Assembly (NCBI GenBank): GCA_023846275.1
Contig: JAIUJO010000164.1
Coordinates: 310,001-374,000, forward strand
DNA: 64,000 bases
DNA from: Vanilla planifolia
Taxonomy: Eukaryota; Streptophyta; Magnoliopsida; Asparagales; Orchidaceae
Direction: 5' to 3'
A program made the translations under genes and the position numbers. Below are positions 62,801 to 64,000 of this stretch, one piece after another; position 1 is the first letter of the stretch, and every line of letters starts with the position of its first letter. The notes beneath the pieces were generated by a model that saw nothing but the letters and a program-made list of their open reading frames with translations, searched no databases and was not told where the DNA came from.

Positions 62801-64000
62801 GGTGAAATAAATATTATTGGACTCATCTCCATGGGCTTTATCTCATTAAATATTTATTTTTATATTTCTAAGTAATGTTTTGGTTTACTTCACAACTATT
62901 TCAATTTGCATTTCATTTTGAACTCCTTAGACCTTGGAATACAACTTTCTTATGAAACATTTCTCATTTTTTAAAATGTTTTGCTTTCAATTAGTTATAA
63001 TACTATGAAACTCAAATTCTCCTTTCTTGTCACCTTTCCACCAGTTTTAAATTACATTATTCATAGTATCCCATTTGAACTTTGTTACATATCTTATTAA
63101 TATTTAAACAACAATTTATTGTTATTTAAGCTTCTTTTAATTTTCTATTTCATATAAATTTTGAAAAAGTTTGAAATGAGGCAAAACAAATGTTGGACAC
63201 ATTTTGATGTGCTCTTCTAAATGAAATAATCACTTTTTGTATTTATTCAAAATTTTATTTTGTTGGGTTTTGACATGCTTTATGGGTTGTTTTGTTCAAC
63301 ACAAAATTCTATTATTATAGATGCTGTACTTGATCTCCTTTCTCTCTTAGTTTGAATGTTTCCTAAACTTCTATTTAATTATTATCGATATTACACTTAA
63401 TCTTAATATCTCAAAACATAATTTTCTAGTATAATTTGTCTCATTATCTCAAATGGTTTATTTCATTTGGCTATATTGATATATAACTCTAAATCTTTGC
63501 TCTTGCTACAATTACAACACTTTGATTTTGATAAATTACATTGGTTTAATTTTTTTATTTATATTTTAAATTATATTTACTTAATATTAAATAAATTATT
63601 ATTATTATTATTTTATAGTTATTTTTTTACATCATAGTAATTCAAAATGAGATGACATGGTGATGAAGCAAATTTTACTAGACTTATCTTAGTGAGGTCT
63701 ATTTAATTAATTATTCACTTTTTTATTTTTTAAACTTTATTTTCTAAAATTATTTCACACTTTGTGAGGTATTTTGATCTATACAAAAAATTGATCATTT
63801 ACTGTGTTACACTTTATCTCCTTAACATAATGGAATGCAACTTTCCTACACAACTTATATCATTTTGTAAAATCTTTCAATGTACTTTGTTTATATATAA
63901 ATGAAACTCTAGAACTTTTCTTGTTTAACCATTACATCACTTTGATTTTGTTTTATTACTTTTTTAAATTTATCTTATTTTAAATTTAATATATATAAAC
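47894..64000 (-). repeat. Satellite array, right arm to window edge
   Basis: The inverted-direction monomer resumes at 47,894 ('gttatgagactcatttcaat', the counterpart of the consensus 'gtcattggactcatctcaat') and continues about 39 units to the end of the window without a visible change of direction. Clear boxes include 'gatgatccatgatgtctcgc' near 50,042, 'gataatcgagggtgttacac' near 53,341, 'tgattgaggatgttacac' near 60,351 and 'catctcgatgagctctattt' near 62,400. The array continues beyond the window. Open frames at 53,902, 59,762 and 60,663 are repeat translations. I see no gene, RNA gene or mobile element in this arm. Confidence 0.88.

Noticed and set aside
1-64000. Organelle or bacterial origin because of the high A+T
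   Set aside because: No organelle genes, ribosomal RNA or bacterial operons are present, and tandem satellite with plant copia fossils indicates a plant nuclear chromosome.

Overview
The window is about 64 kb of very AT-rich DNA (by eye nearly four fifths A+T). I see no intact host protein gene, rRNA, tRNA or CRISPR array. It looks like nuclear heterochromatin of a flowering plant: it is built from an old satellite and carries decayed Ty1/copia retrotransposons of a plant type. I cannot name the species.

Layout. About 52-53 kb is one diverged tandem satellite with a period near 410 bp, roughly 125-130 monomers. Dating the recurring 'gagctctatc' box at about 10,427 and 22,360 gives 29 units averaging 411 bp. 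From 1 to about 10,045 the unit reads in one direction (called '+' here). From about 10,050 to the right edge it reads in the other direction, except for two short flipped-back pieces at about 35,748-36,452 and 42,408-43,263. Two blocks interrupt the array: block I (about 22,485-29,114) and block II (about 43,266-47,893). Two small foreign islands sit inside monomers at about 6,741-6,816 and 16,848-16,990.

Block I lies on the + strand. It holds two related copies of a copia gag/leader segment about 3.4 kb apart, each with a CCHC zinc-knuckle region, and between them an RNase H-end-like stretch and a polypurine tract. Block II lies on the - strand. It shows, in element order, a candidate 5' LTR, a primer-binding-like site, gag, a protease motif, an integrase-RT linker, and reverse transcriptase, then stops at the edge of a flipped satellite piece. 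A stretch of about 75 bp upstream of gag is shared by the two blocks, which ties them to one family. Both are broken fossils.

Each satellite monomer carries two short dyads (GAGATGA/TCATCTC and GATCGAG/CTCGATC) and an internal repeat of a 'TTTGATTTGGTTATATTA' box. Variation in the second dyad fits loss of methylated CpG. Nearly all open frames of 60-130 codons fall inside the satellite and repeat the same AT-driven frame, so they are not annotated as genes. The most useful leads are the orientation switches (one nearly palindromic), the conserved dyads, the pair of sister monomers 7.6 kb apart, and the unexplained islands.
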